DNA of 64,000 nt from Streptomyces sp. M41(2017) (GTDB lineage Bacteria > Actinomycetota > Actinomycetes > Streptomycetales > Streptomycetaceae). Under the pieces are notes generated by a model that had not been told where the DNA came from, ran no database searches, and was given only the letters and a program-made list of their open reading frames with translations. The DNA lies in NCBI RefSeq assembly GCF_002078175.1, contig NZ_MWFK01000001.1:4526001-4590000 (forward strand), written 5' to 3'. This document shows positions 45,676-55,002 of the stretch, piece by piece (positions within the stretch are counted from its first letter, which is position 1; every line of letters begins with the position of its first letter). Position numbers and translations under genes: made by a program.

Positions 45676-47496
45676 ATGTTCACGACCCGACCGACGCTCC
45701 AGGGCACCTTCGGCATGGTGTCCTCCACGCACTGGCTCGCCTCGCAGTCCGCGATGGCGGTCCTGGAGGACGGTGGCAACGCGTTCGACGCCGCGGTCGC
45801 GGCCGGTTTCGTCCTGCATGTGGTGGAGCCCCATCTGAACGGTCCGGCGGGTGAGGTCCCGATCGTCCTGGCTCCGGCGGGCGGTCCGGTGCGGGTGCTG
45901 TGCGGGCAGGGTGTGGCGCCCGCCGGGGCGTCGGTCGCCCACTACCGGGGGCTGGGCCTGGATCTCGTGCCGGGGACGGGCCCGCTCGCCGCAGCGGTGC
46001 CGGGTGCGTTCGACGCGTGGATGGTGCTGCTGCGCGACCACGGCACCAGGACGCTCGCGGACGTCCTGAAGTACGCCATCGGGTACGCCGAGGACGGTCA
46101 CGTTCCCGTGGAGCGGGTCGGCGAGACGGTGGAGACCGTGCGCGAGCTGTTCGAGACGGAGTGGACGTCGTCGGCGGAGGTGTATCTGCCGGGTGGCCGG
46201 GCGCCGCGTCCGGGCGGGCTGTTCCGCAATCCGGCGCTGGCGGGGACGTGGCGGCGGCTGCTGGCCGAGGTCGCCGGTGCCGGTGGCCGGGAGGCGGAGA
46301 TCGAGGCGGCGCGGGAGGTGTGGCGCTCCGGGTTCGTCGCGCGGGCGTTGGTCCGGCAGGCGCAGCGGCCCACCGTGGACACCAGCGGTGAGCGGCACGT
46401 GGGTACGTTGACGGCCGCCGATCTGGCCGGGTGGTCGGCGACGTACGAGGAGCCGGTGACGTACGACTGGCGGGGCTGGACGCTGTGCAAGGCGGGTCCG
46501 TGGAGTCAGGGGCCCGTCCTGTTGCAGCAGTTGGCGCTGCTCCCGGCGGAGCTGCCGGCGTACGGTTCGGCGGCGTACGTGCATCTGCTGGTGGAGGGCT
46601 GCAAGCTGGCGATGGCCGACCGGGAGGCCTGGTACGGGGACGCGGCGGGGGTGCCGTTGGACGATCTGCTGTCGGAGTCGTACAACGCGGCGCGGCGGGC
46701 GCTGGTCGGTGAGAAGGCGTCGTTCGAGCTGCGGCCGGGCGGGCCGGGTGGCCGGGAGCCGGTGATGAGCGGGCACGCGCGCGTGGTGGCCTCGGGGGAG
46801 GGCGGTTTCGACGCGCTGGGTGTGCCGGGCGCGGGGGAGCCGACCGTGGCGCGGGCGGCGGCCGAGCCCGAGGTGGCGCCGGACGGGGGCACCCGGGGGG
46901 ACACCTGTCATCTGGATGTCGTGGACCGGTGGGGCAACATGGTCGCGGCGACGCCGAGCGGTGGCTGGCTGCAGTCCAATCCGGTGGTTCCGGAGCTGGG
47001 GTTCCCGCTCGGTACGCGGCTCCAGATGGCGTGGCTGGAGGAGGGTCTGCCGAACGCGCTGACTCCGGGGCGGCGGCCGCGTACGACGTTGACGCCGTCG
47101 CTGGCGTTGCGTGACGGGGTGCCGGTGATGGCGTTCGGTACGCCGGGCGGTGACCAGCAGGATCAGTGGCAGACGCATTTCTTCCTGTCGGTGGCGTTGC
47201 GTCCGCGGGTGCGGGGCGGGCTGGATCTGCAGGGGGCGATCGATGCCCCGAACTGGCACAACGACAGTTTCCCGGGCTCTTTCTATCCGCGGGGTATGCG
47301 TCCGGGCAGTCTGACGGTGGAGTCGCGCATGGAGGAGGCGGTGGTGGAGGAGCTGCGTCGGCGGGGCCATGACGTGACGGTCGCCGGGGCGTGGACGGAG
47401 GGGAGGCTGTGCGCGGTGGCCCGGGATCCGGAGACGGGTGTGCTGTCGGCGGCGGCCAACGCGCGCGGGATGCAGGGGTACGCGGTCGGCCGGTGA
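45676..47496 (+). CDS. Gamma-glutamyltransferase-family protein, cytoplasmic type
   Basis: This 606-residue Ntn hydrolase starts MFTTRPTLQGTFGMVSSTHW with no signal peptide, unlike the ggt at 32914. The processing site reads GDTCHLDVVDRWGN with nucleophile Thr410. FGTPGGDQQDQWQTHFF is typical of the YwrD-like subgroup. It may process gamma-glutamyl compounds or related acyl-amino acids inside the cell; the substrate is unknown. ATG 45676 is chosen over 45646 because the family N-terminus begins there. Confidence 0.9.
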   Translation: MFTTRPTLQGTFGMVSSTHWLASQSAMAVLEDGGNAFDAAVAAGFVLHVVEPHLNGPAGEVPIVLAPAGGPVRVLCGQGVAPAGASVAHYRGLGLDLVPGTGPLAAAVPGAFDAWMVLLRDHGTRTLADVLKYAIGYAEDGHVPVERVGETVETVRELFETEWTSSAEVYLPGGRAPRPGGLFRNPALAGTWRRLLAEVAGAGGREAEIEAAREVWRSGFVARALVRQAQRPTVDTSGERHVGTLTAADLAGWSATYEEPVTYDWRGWTLCKAGPWSQGPVLLQQLALLPAELPAYGSAAYVHLLVEGCKLAMADREAWYGDAAGVPLDDLLSESYNAARRALVGEKASFELRPGGPGGREPVMSGHARVVASGEGGFDALGVPGAGEPTVARAAAEPEVAPDGGTRGDTCHLDVVDRWGNMVAATPSGGWLQSNPVVPELGFPLGTRLQMAWLEEGLPNALTPGRRPRTTLTPSLALRDGVPVMAFGTPGGDQQDQWQTHFFLSVALRPRVRGGLDLQGAIDAPNWHNDSFPGSFYPRGMRPGSLTVESRMEEAVVEELRRRGHDVTVAGAWTEGRLCAVARDPETGVLSAAANARGMQGYAVGR

Positions 47497-47583
47497 TCGT
47501 CCGGCACCGGGAGTTCATGGTGATTCCACCCCGAGTACCCGGGAGGGGTGGGGATTGTCAGTGGCGCGTGCTGTGATGGAGCC

Positions 47584-48450
47584 ATGATCGAAGACATCGA
47601 AACCATCGACGAGTTTCTCGCGCACCGCACGTCCGACGTGGAAGAAGTGATCCGGCGGGCGGCGGCCGCCGAGATCATGCCCCGGTTCCGGCAGCTCGCC
47701 GCGCACGAGATCGACCAGAAGTCCGGCCCGCACGACCTGGTGACGGACGCGGACCGCAAGGCCGAGGAGTTCCTGACCGAGGCGTTGACCGCGCTGCTGC
47801 CCGGCTCGGTGGTGGTCGGCGAGGAGGCGGTGCACGCCGACCCCGCCAGCTACGGGGCGATCGGGGGCTCGGCGCCGGTGTGGATCGTGGACCCGGTCGA
47901 CGGCACCCGGCAGTTCGTGCACGGCGACTCCGGTTTCTGCACCCTGGTGGCGCTCGTCCTGGACGGTGTGGTGCACGCGTCGTGGACGTTCGCGCCGGCG
48001 CGGGAGGAGTTCGCCGTCGCGATCCGGGGGAGGGGCGCCGTTCTGGACGGTGTGCCCCTGCGTTCGGGTTCGCCCGAGCCGGGCCGTGACCTCGACATAG
48101 CGATGTCGCACCCGGACTACACGACGGACGACCAGAAGCGTGCTCTGCTCGGGCTGCGTTCCGAGGGGGTCGTCGCGCGCCCGTGCGGTTCGGCGGGCCT
48201 GGAGTATCTGGCGGTCGCCCGCGGCGAGTTGGACGCGACCGCCTTCTCGTGGGAGGCGGCCTGGGACCACGCGGCGGGGCTGCTGCTGGTGGAGGAGGCG
48301 GGTGGCGCGCACCGGACGCTCGGCGGCGAGCCGTTCCGCGTGACCGGGGGGAACGCGCTGCCGTTCACGGCCGCCCGGGACGAGGCCACGGCGCGTCGGG
48401 TGGTGGCCTTGCTGGAGCCGCGGTCCGAGCAGGTGGCCGCCGGGGCCTGA
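47584..48450 (+). CDS. Inositol monophosphatase-family phosphatase, HisN-like
   Basis: This 288-residue Mg-dependent phosphatase has GPHDLVTDADRKAE, VVGEEAV and WIVDPVDGTRQFVHG, the three metal-site motifs, plus WEAAWDHAAGLLLVEEAG. In actinobacteria this family includes histidinol-phosphatase HisN and inositol monophosphatases. No his gene is adjacent, so the exact substrate stays open. The ATG at 47584 follows GATGGAGCC. Confidence 0.88.
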   Translation: MIEDIETIDEFLAHRTSDVEEVIRRAAAAEIMPRFRQLAAHEIDQKSGPHDLVTDADRKAEEFLTEALTALLPGSVVVGEEAVHADPASYGAIGGSAPVWIVDPVDGTRQFVHGDSGFCTLVALVLDGVVHASWTFAPAREEFAVAIRGRGAVLDGVPLRSGSPEPGRDLDIAMSHPDYTTDDQKRALLGLRSEGVVARPCGSAGLEYLAVARGELDATAFSWEAAWDHAAGLLLVEEAGGAHRTLGGEPFRVTGGNALPFTAARDEATARRVVALLEPRSEQVAAGA

Positions 48451-48631
48451 GCGGTCGGCGGGGTGCCGGGTCCGTCGTGCGGAGGTGCCGGGTCCGGTTC
48501 CGTCCCGGGGGGTGGCGTGCGGCCTGCCGGGCCTGTACGGGGGTGCTCCCGGTGACCCGGGCCGTCCGGTGCGTCGGTCCACCGGCATATCCTGAACCTC
48601 AGTGGCCGTCGGCTGACGAAGGAGTCCGAAG

Positions 48632-50050
48632 GTGCCGTCGATGCTCGATGCGGTCGTGGTGGGTGCGGGGCCGAACGGACTGACGGCTGCCGTGGAGCTG
48701 GCCCGCCGGGGGTTCTCCGTGGCCGTGTTCGAGGCGCGGGGCACGGTGGGCGGGGGAGCGCGTACCGAGGAGCTGACGCTGCCCGGGTTCCTGCACGACC
48801 CGTGTTCGGCGGCGCATCCGCTGGGGGTCAACTCGCCGGCGTTCCGCGCGATGCCGCTGGAGCGGTACGGCTTGGAGTGGCTGCACGCGGAGCTGCCCAT
48901 GGCGCACCCGTTCCTGGACGGGTCGGCGGCGGTGCTGGCGCGGTCGGTGGCGGAGACGGCCGCGTCGTTCGGATCTCGTGACGCGGGCGCGTATCGCAGG
49001 CTCGTGACGCCGTTCCTGTCGAAGTGGGACACCCTGGCGCACGACTTCATGTCACTGCCGCTGACGTCGCTGCCCCGGGACCCGGTGACGCTCGCCCGGT
49101 TCGGGCTGGCCGGGCTGCCGCCGTCGACGTGGCTGATGCGCCGTTTCCGCGACGAGCGGGCCCGGGCACTGTTCGCGGGGCTGGTGGCGCATGTGATCGC
49201 CCCGCTCGGGGGGATCGGCACGGGCGCGGTGGGGCTGGTCTTCGCGCTGGCCGCGCACGCCCGGGGCTGGCCGGTGGCCCGCGGCGGTTCGCAGTCGGTG
49301 TCGGACGCGCTCACCGCCTATCTGCTGGATCTCGGCGGCACCGTCCACACGGACTACGAGGTGAAGCGGCTGGACGATCTGCCGCCCGCGCGCGCGTACG
49401 TCTTCGACACCTCGCCGACGGCGCTGGCCCGTATCGCCGGGTTCGGGCGCTACTACGAGGGTTACCGGTACGGGGCGGGTGTCTTCAAGGTGGACTATGC
49501 GCTGGACGGGCCGGTGCCGTGGACCGCGCGGGAGGCCCGGTCGGCCGGCACGGTGCAGGTGGGGGCGAGCAGGGCGGAGATCGGTACGGCGTTGCGGGCG
49601 GCCTCGCGCGAGGGCCGGGCTCCGGACGCGCCGTTCCTGATCACCGTGCAGCCGAGTGTGGTGGACCCCTCCCGGGCTCCGGAGGGCAAGCAGGTGTTCT
49701 GGGCGTACGGTCATGTTCCGAACGGCTGGACCGGTGACCTCACGGACGCGATCGAGCGGCAGTTGGAGCGGTTCGCGCCGGGTTTCCGTGACCGGGTCCT
49801 GGCCCGTGCGACGGCCGGACCGCCCGAGCTCGCGGCGCGTGACGCCAACTACGTGGGCGGTGACATCGCGTGCGGTGCCGCCTCCGGGCTCCAGTTGCTG
49901 CTGCGGCCCAGGTTGTCCGCGTTCCCGTACCGCACTCCGCATCCGGCCGTGTTCCTGTGTTCCTCGGCCACACCGCCGGGTCCGGGGGTGCACGGCATGT
50001 CGGGGCACAACGCGGCGAAGGCCGTGTGGAGGAGGCTGAGGCAGGGATGA
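48632..50050 (+). CDS. Phytoene-desaturase-like FAD oxidoreductase
   Basis: This 472-residue flavoprotein of the CrtI/NAD(P)-binding amine-oxidase-like superfamily begins with DAVVVGAGPNGLTAAVELARRG and ends with HGMSGHNAAKAV. The FAD C-terminal motif GPGVHGM replaces the usual carotenoid G-hG-hGh. It is of the generic desaturase or isomerase type; no carotenoid genes are near. It overlaps the macrodomain gene by four bases (ATGA), so the pair is translationally linked. GTG 48632 or ATG 48641 could be the start. Confidence 0.88.
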   Translation: MPSMLDAVVVGAGPNGLTAAVELARRGFSVAVFEARGTVGGGARTEELTLPGFLHDPCSAAHPLGVNSPAFRAMPLERYGLEWLHAELPMAHPFLDGSAAVLARSVAETAASFGSRDAGAYRRLVTPFLSKWDTLAHDFMSLPLTSLPRDPVTLARFGLAGLPPSTWLMRRFRDERARALFAGLVAHVIAPLGGIGTGAVGLVFALAAHARGWPVARGGSQSVSDALTAYLLDLGGTVHTDYEVKRLDDLPPARAYVFDTSPTALARIAGFGRYYEGYRYGAGVFKVDYALDGPVPWTAREARSAGTVQVGASRAEIGTALRAASREGRAPDAPFLITVQPSVVDPSRAPEGKQVFWAYGHVPNGWTGDLTDAIERQLERFAPGFRDRVLARATAGPPELAARDANYVGGDIACGAASGLQLLLRPRLSAFPYRTPHPAVFLCSSATPPGPGVHGMSGHNAAKAVWRRLRQG

Positions 50051-50553
50051 CCACGATCACGCTGGTGAAGGGTGACATCACCCGGCAGAGTGCCGACGCC
50101 GTGGTCAACGCGGCGAACTCCTCGCTGCTGGGCGGCGGGGGTGTCGACGGGGCGATCCACCGGCGGGGCGGCCCCGCGATCCTCGCCGACTGCCGCAGGC
50201 TCCGCGCCGGCCACTACGGCAAGGGTCTCGCCACCGGCCGGGCGGTCGCCACCACGGCGGGCGAACTCGACGCCCGCTGGGTGATCCACACCGTCGGCCC
50301 GCGCTACGCCCGGGACGAGGACCGCTCGGAGCTGCTGGCGTCCTGCTACCGGGAGTCGCTGCGGGTCGCCGACGAACTGGGCGCCCGCACGGTCGCCTTC
50401 CCCGCCGTCTCCGCGGGGATCTACGGCTGGCCGATGGACGACGCGGCCCGGATCGCGGTGGAGACGGTGCGCGCCACGAGGACCGATGTCGAGGAGGTCC
50501 GTTTCGTGCTGTTCGACGAGTCCGCTTATGGCGCGTTCGAGGCGCGGATCTGA
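50047..50553 (+). CDS. Macrodomain protein, O-acetyl-ADP-ribose deacetylase type
   Basis: This 168-residue single macrodomain has LVKGDITRQSADAVVNAANSS, GGGGVDGAIHRRGG and FPAVSAGIYGWPMDDAA, which match the MacroD/YmdB class. Such enzymes remove ADP-ribose from proteins or hydrolyse O-acetyl-ADP-ribose, the product of sirtuins; a sirtuin gene lies 7 kb downstream. The ATGA overlap with the FAD enzyme is notable. Confidence 0.95.
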   Translation: MTTITLVKGDITRQSADAVVNAANSSLLGGGGVDGAIHRRGGPAILADCRRLRAGHYGKGLATGRAVATTAGELDARWVIHTVGPRYARDEDRSELLASCYRESLRVADELGARTVAFPAVSAGIYGWPMDDAARIAVETVRATRTDVEEVRFVLFDESAYGAFEARI

Positions 50554-50610
50554 ACCAGTGGGTCCGCGGGCCCCGGGGGGCGGACGGCGGGAAGGGCCGT
50601 CGGGCCCTGG

Positions 50611-51573
50611 TCACAGGGGCAGTTCGAGGACCAGCGGGCGGTGGTCGGAGACCTCGGTCGGCGGCGTGGCCACGCCGGTGGCCGCGTCCGGCGCGATCCC
50701 GTTCGCGAGGACGTGGTCGAACTGGACGAGAGGGCGGTGCGCCGGATAGGTCGGCGTGCGGGCCAGGTCGTGCCAGGAGCGCGACAGCCCGGGAGAGGCG
50801 CCCGGTGTCCGCCGGGGTTCCGTGCGGCCTGTGCGCGCGGGGGAGTTGAGGACGGCTCTCGGGAGGACGCCGGTCAGGTTGAGGTCGCCGAGCAGGAGCC
50901 GGGGGCCGGGGAGGTCGGCCGTCCAGGCGCGGACGTCGAGCAACTGGCGGACGTTCCAGCCCGGGACGAACGACAGATGCAGCGCCACCACGGTGAACGG
51001 GCCGCGGCCGCCCTCCAGTACGGCGGCCAGCGCGGCCCGCGGCTGGTCCCACGACATGGTGAGTCCGCGCCGCCCCGGTGTCCGCAGGGGCATGGGCACC
51101 GGTGCCGGTGCCAGCCGGCGCGCTCTCCAGTGCCGTACGGGCAGCCGGGACAGCAGGGCGATGCCGTGCGAGGGAACGCCGTCGTCCAGCCCTGCCCCGG
51201 CGCCGGTCCGGCCGGGGCCGTACACGCGGAGCGCCCGCTCGTCCGGTTCGGGTGTCCGTCCGCCCGCCGGTGCCGCACCGGCGGTGAACGCGGACGCGTA
51301 GCGCCAGTACGGCGCTTCGGCGCCCTCGGCGGCGGCCCGCGCCTGGTCCACCCGGCCCGATCGCTCCTGGAGGCGGTCCAGTTCCTGAAGGGCCAGCACG
51401 TCGGCGTCCAGGGAGGCGACGGCCCGCACCAGCGGTGCCTCGGGCCCGTATCCGGACGGGAGGGCGACGGGCCTTCCCTCGCGCATCGGCCGGCCGTGCA
51501 GCACGTTGAACGTCGCGAACCGCACCCGGCCGGCACGCGCCCGGCCGCGGGGATCCGCCTCGGAGGCTGTCAT
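50611..51573 (-). CDS. Endonuclease/exonuclease/phosphatase-family hydrolase
   Basis: This 320-residue EEP-fold protein has RFATFNVLHGRP near the N-terminus, ALQELDRLQ, VALHLSFVPG, LLGDLNLTG and a C-terminal SDHRPLVLEL, giving all the catalytic positions. Substrates could be nucleic acid, phospholipid or inositol phosphate. No signal peptide is seen. It converges with the macrodomain gene. Confidence 0.9.
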   Translation of the reverse strand: MTASEADPRGRARAGRVRFATFNVLHGRPMREGRPVALPSGYGPEAPLVRAVASLDADVLALQELDRLQERSGRVDQARAAAEGAEAPYWRYASAFTAGAAPAGGRTPEPDERALRVYGPGRTGAGAGLDDGVPSHGIALLSRLPVRHWRARRLAPAPVPMPLRTPGRRGLTMSWDQPRAALAAVLEGGRGPFTVVALHLSFVPGWNVRQLLDVRAWTADLPGPRLLLGDLNLTGVLPRAVLNSPARTGRTEPRRTPGASPGLSRSWHDLARTPTYPAHRPLVQFDHVLANGIAPDAATGVATPPTEVSDHRPLVLELPL

Positions 51574-51651
51574 GGGCGCGACCGTATCGGGCGGGCGGCG
51601 GGAGCGGCGGGCCGATCCCGCGGACCGTCACAAGCGCGTCGGCCCCGGACT

Positions 51652-52029
51652 TCAGTCGCCCCTCAGGAGGGCCCGCAGTGCCTGCTCCTCCTGAGGGCTG
51701 AGGGCGGTCACGAAGTGCTGGAGCGCGGCGATCGGGTCGGGCCCGCGGTCGAGGGCCTCGCGCATGGCGGCGGCGGTCAGCTCCGCCGCGTCCTTGGCGG
51801 GCCGGTACGCGCCGCGCCGGCCGTCCACGTCACGCAGCACCAGACCCTTGTCGTACAGACGCTTGAGGATCGTGTGGACCGTGTTGTAGGCGAGACCGCC
51901 CGCGATCTCGGCCTGGATCTCGGCGGGGGTGAGCGCGTCCTCGGTGGCCCACAGGGCGGCGAGCACTTCACTCTCCAGCATGCCCGCGCTGCGCCGCTGC
52001 GCCCTTCTGTCGGGGCCTGTCCCAGCCAT
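51652..52029 (-). CDS. BlaI/MecI/CopY-type transcriptional repressor
   Basis: This 125-residue winged-helix protein has GMLESEVLAALWATEDALTP, GGLAYNTVHTILKRLYDKGL and the C-terminal dimerisation helix LSPQEEQALRALL. The family represses beta-lactamase, metallopeptidase or copper genes. No M56 sensor peptidase is next to it. ATG 52029 is preferred over GTG 52038 because of GGTGAGG just upstream. It is divergent from the membrane protein gene at 52265, a candidate target. Confidence 0.88.
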   Translation of the reverse strand: MAGTGPDRRAQRRSAGMLESEVLAALWATEDALTPAEIQAEIAGGLAYNTVHTILKRLYDKGLVLRDVDGRRGAYRPAKDAAELTAAAMREALDRGPDPIAALQHFVTALSPQEEQALRALLRGD

Positions 52030-52233
52030 GCCCCTCACCTTACAGCGCGTAGGGGCGCCCGAAACGGCTCCGGATCAGGGGCTGGTCGCCGCCTGCGTGC
52101 CGCCCCGGGCGGCGGCGCGGCGCGACGCTAGCCCGGTTGCCCGTCCCACCCGGCGTCTTGTGCCGGTGCGAGGTAGCTTGTCGCATATTTCCCCGACTCT
52201 TACCTTGCCCGGATGGAGCGCGGAGCGGCCGAA

Positions 52234-52250
52234 CCCTACGGTTTGTAGGG
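52234..52250. promoter_or_regulatory. Putative operator between blaI-like gene and membrane protein gene
   Basis: CCCTAC-ggttt-GTAGGG is a perfect 6-base inverted repeat, 15 bases before the ATG at 52265. It would suit a dimeric repressor such as the BlaI-type protein encoded divergently. This link is only inferred from position. Confidence 0.4.
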
Positions 52251-52264
52251 CTGAAGGGAGGACG

Positions 52265-53773
52265 ATGCTCAAGACGCCCAACGTCCCGCTGCTCGGTGCC
52301 CGGCGCAACGGACCGACCGCCGCCCCCGCCGTCCGAACGCTCGGCCATCCGGCGGGAACAGGCCTCCTCGCCCTGGTCGCGGTCGCCTTCACCCTCGCCC
52401 AACTCGCCCTCGTGACACCGGCGATGGGCCTCGGCTGGGATGAGACGGTCTATGTCAGCCAGGTCTCCGGGCACGCCCCGGCGGCCTTCTTCAGCGCCCC
52501 GCGCGCCCGCGGCGTCTCCGTCCTGGTGGCGCCGATCGCCACCTGGTCGTCGTCGACCGTGCTGCTGCGGGTGTACCTCGCCGTCCTGTCGGGACTCGCC
52601 CTGTTCGTGGCGCTGCGCGTCTGGCGCGGACTGTTCCCGGCGCGAGTGCTCGCCGCGGCGGGCGCCCTGTTCGCGACGCTGTGGGTGACGCTCTTCTACG
52701 GGCCGCAGGCCATGCCCAACTACTGGGTCGCCGTCGGTGCGCTGGCCTGCGCCGGCTGCTTCCTGCGGGCGACCGCGGACCGCGCGGACCGGGCCGCCCT
52801 GTGGGGCATCGGACTGAGCGCCGCGCTGATGACGTTGATGCGGCCCACCGACGCCGTCTGGGCGACCCTGCCCCTCCTCGTCGCCGCCGTGGCGCTTCCC
52901 CGGTGGCGGCGCGCGCGGCCCCTCGCGGTGCTTGTCGCGGGCCTGCTGGCCGGTGGCGTCGAGTGGATCGCCGAGGCGTACGCCTTCTACGGCGGCCTGG
53001 GACAGCGGCTCGACGACGCCTCCCGCATCCAGGGCGGCCTCGGCTGGAACATCGCGATCCTCGACCAGGCCCGCAGTCTCGGCGGACGGGCCCTGTGCCG
53101 GCCCTGCACCGGCGGACTGCCCGGCCCCACCACGACGCTGTGGTGGTTCGCCCTGCCGCTCGCCGCCGCCCTGGCCCTCGTGATCGCCGTCCGCGCCCGC
53201 CGCCCGGCGGCCACCGTGCTGCTCGTGGCCTGCGCCGGGACCGCCGCCCTGCCGTACCTCTTCATGATCGGCTACGCCGCCCCGCGCTTCCTGCTCCCCG
53301 CGTACGCCCTCCTCGCGATCCCCGTCGCCGACGCCGTCGTCCACCTCGTCGCCGCCCCCGGCAGATCGTGGCGTCCGGTGGCCGTGACCGTCGTGGCCCT
53401 CGGCCTCGCCGCCCACCTGGCCGTCCAGTTCGCGGTCCTGCAGACCACCGTGCGGCGCACCACGGAAGCGCACCGGGGCTGGGCCGCGACGGCGGCGGAA
53501 CTCCACCGTCTCGGCGTGCGCCCGCCCTGCCGGCTGACCGGCCACCAGGCCATCCCCGTCGCCTTCTACACCCGCTGCTCCGCCCTCGCAGCCGCCGGGC
53601 ACAACGCGAACGCCACCGAGCAGGGCCTCGCACGGGCCGCCCGCTCGCTGCCGTTCGCCGTGGTCACCAAGCCGGGGAACCGGCCGCCCGCGTACGCCCG
53701 CGACTGGACCCCGCACCGCGCCGGCGGCCTGGACGTCTACGTGTCCCCCCTGACCGGGAGCCGCGCGCCGTGA
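52265..53773 (+). CDS. Polytopic membrane protein, GT-C-type glycosyltransferase-like
   Basis: This 502-residue protein has about 10 membrane segments. A large extracytoplasmic loop after the first carries GWDETVYVSQV, the D-E acidic motif seen in GT-C transferases. It probably moves a sugar from a polyprenyl-phosphate donor to an envelope acceptor. The C-terminal region (from about 400) is soluble. It overlaps the next membrane gene by four bases (GTGA). GGGAGGACG precedes the ATG. Confidence 0.8.
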   Translation: MLKTPNVPLLGARRNGPTAAPAVRTLGHPAGTGLLALVAVAFTLAQLALVTPAMGLGWDETVYVSQVSGHAPAAFFSAPRARGVSVLVAPIATWSSSTVLLRVYLAVLSGLALFVALRVWRGLFPARVLAAAGALFATLWVTLFYGPQAMPNYWVAVGALACAGCFLRATADRADRAALWGIGLSAALMTLMRPTDAVWATLPLLVAAVALPRWRRARPLAVLVAGLLAGGVEWIAEAYAFYGGLGQRLDDASRIQGGLGWNIAILDQARSLGGRALCRPCTGGLPGPTTTLWWFALPLAAALALVIAVRARRPAATVLLVACAGTAALPYLFMIGYAAPRFLLPAYALLAIPVADAVVHLVAAPGRSWRPVAVTVVALGLAAHLAVQFAVLQTTVRRTTEAHRGWAATAAELHRLGVRPPCRLTGHQAIPVAFYTRCSALAAAGHNANATEQGLARAARSLPFAVVTKPGNRPPAYARDWTPHRAGGLDVYVSPLTGSRAP

Positions 53774-54840
53774 CCGGTCCGCCCGGCGTGCCGTCGACGT
53801 CCCCGTCGCGCGGGGACGACGCCGGCATGCCGGCGGCCACGTACCGGCGTGATGCCGTGTACCGGCGGGCGGCCGTGCCGGGCGGGGAGCCGTCGACGGC
53901 GCTGCCGGAGCCGGCGCCCCGGCCGCGCGGACGGATCTCCTGGCATGCCGGGTTCTCGCTGATCGTGCTCGTGTGCGCGGCCTACCTCGCCCACCGGCAC
54001 TGGCCCGTGGTCGTGTCCGGAGCGGCCCGGCTCGCGGACGCCGACCGGGGCTGGCTGCTCGTGGCGACCGCCGCGGCCGGCGCGACCTGGGCCTCCTCGG
54101 CCCTCGCCCAACAGGGCGCGACCACGGTGCCGTTACCCGCCGGACGGCTCGTCGCGGTGCAGTTCGCCGCGGCCTCCGCGAACCACGTCCTGCCCTCCGG
54201 ACTCGGCGCGAGCGCCGTCAACCTGCGCTTCCTGACCCGCTGCGGCCTGCCCGTCCCCCAGGCCGCGACCGCGCTCGCCGTGAAGGCCGGTGCCGGAGCC
54301 GTCGCGCGGAGCTGTCTGATCGCCGGCCTCGCACTGGTCTGCCCCGGCGCGCTGCGGATCCCGCGGGCCCCGGTGACGGCGTGGACGGTGGCGGCCTGCG
54401 CGACGGCCGTCGCGGTGGCCGCCGTCGCCGTGGTGCTCCTGGCCGGACCGCTGCGGCGCGCCGTGCGCCGCGTCCTGCTCGACGTGCGCGCCGTCCACGA
54501 GGTGCCCGCGCGGGCGGCCGCCCTGTGGGGCGGCTCCCTCGGGTCCGCCGCGCTGCACTCCGCCGTCGTCGTCGCCGTCACCCAGGCCATCGGCCTGCCC
54601 CTGCCGCCCGCGCGGGTGGCCCTCGCCTTCCTCGCCGCGAGCAGCGCCGCCGTCCTGCTGCCCACCCCCGGCGTCCTCGGCTCCCTCGACGCCGCGCTCG
54701 CCCTCGCCCTCACCCTCGCGGGCGCGCCCCTCGGCGCGGCGGCGTCCACGGTGCTCGGCTACCGGCTGCTGACCAGCTGGCTCCCCCTCGTCCCGGGGCT
54801 GGTGACGCTGGGCGTCCTGGTCCGGCGCCGAATCCTGTGA
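53770..54840 (+). CDS. YbhN/UPF0104-family flippase-like membrane protein
   Basis: This 356-residue protein is of the lysylphosphatidylglycerol-synthase transmembrane region type. It has about 7-8 membrane helices with FAAASANHVLPSGLGASAVNLRFL and PTPGVLGSLDAALALAL, both family marks. The first 60 residues are a disordered, charged extension. Family members are thought to move or modify lipid-linked molecules. Its GTGA overlap with the GT-C-like gene points to a joint envelope role. Confidence 0.85.
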   Translation: MTGPPGVPSTSPSRGDDAGMPAATYRRDAVYRRAAVPGGEPSTALPEPAPRPRGRISWHAGFSLIVLVCAAYLAHRHWPVVVSGAARLADADRGWLLVATAAAGATWASSALAQQGATTVPLPAGRLVAVQFAAASANHVLPSGLGASAVNLRFLTRCGLPVPQAATALAVKAGAGAVARSCLIAGLALVCPGALRIPRAPVTAWTVAACATAVAVAAVAVVLLAGPLRRAVRRVLLDVRAVHEVPARAAALWGGSLGSAALHSAVVVAVTQAIGLPLPPARVALAFLAASSAAVLLPTPGVLGSLDAALALALTLAGAPLGAAASTVLGYRLLTSWLPLVPGLVTLGVLVRRRIL

Positions 54841-55002
54841 GCGGTACGCCGCCACACCGCGCCACCCCCGTACCGCCACAGCGCCGCACCCCCGCGGCGT
54901 CCGGGAACGAGCGTGCGAGGGGATGGTCCGGGGTGCAGGCCGGGCGAGCCTGATGTCGGATTTCCGCCAGCCCGACCCTCCGGGGTGACGGATGCTTGAG
55001 GC

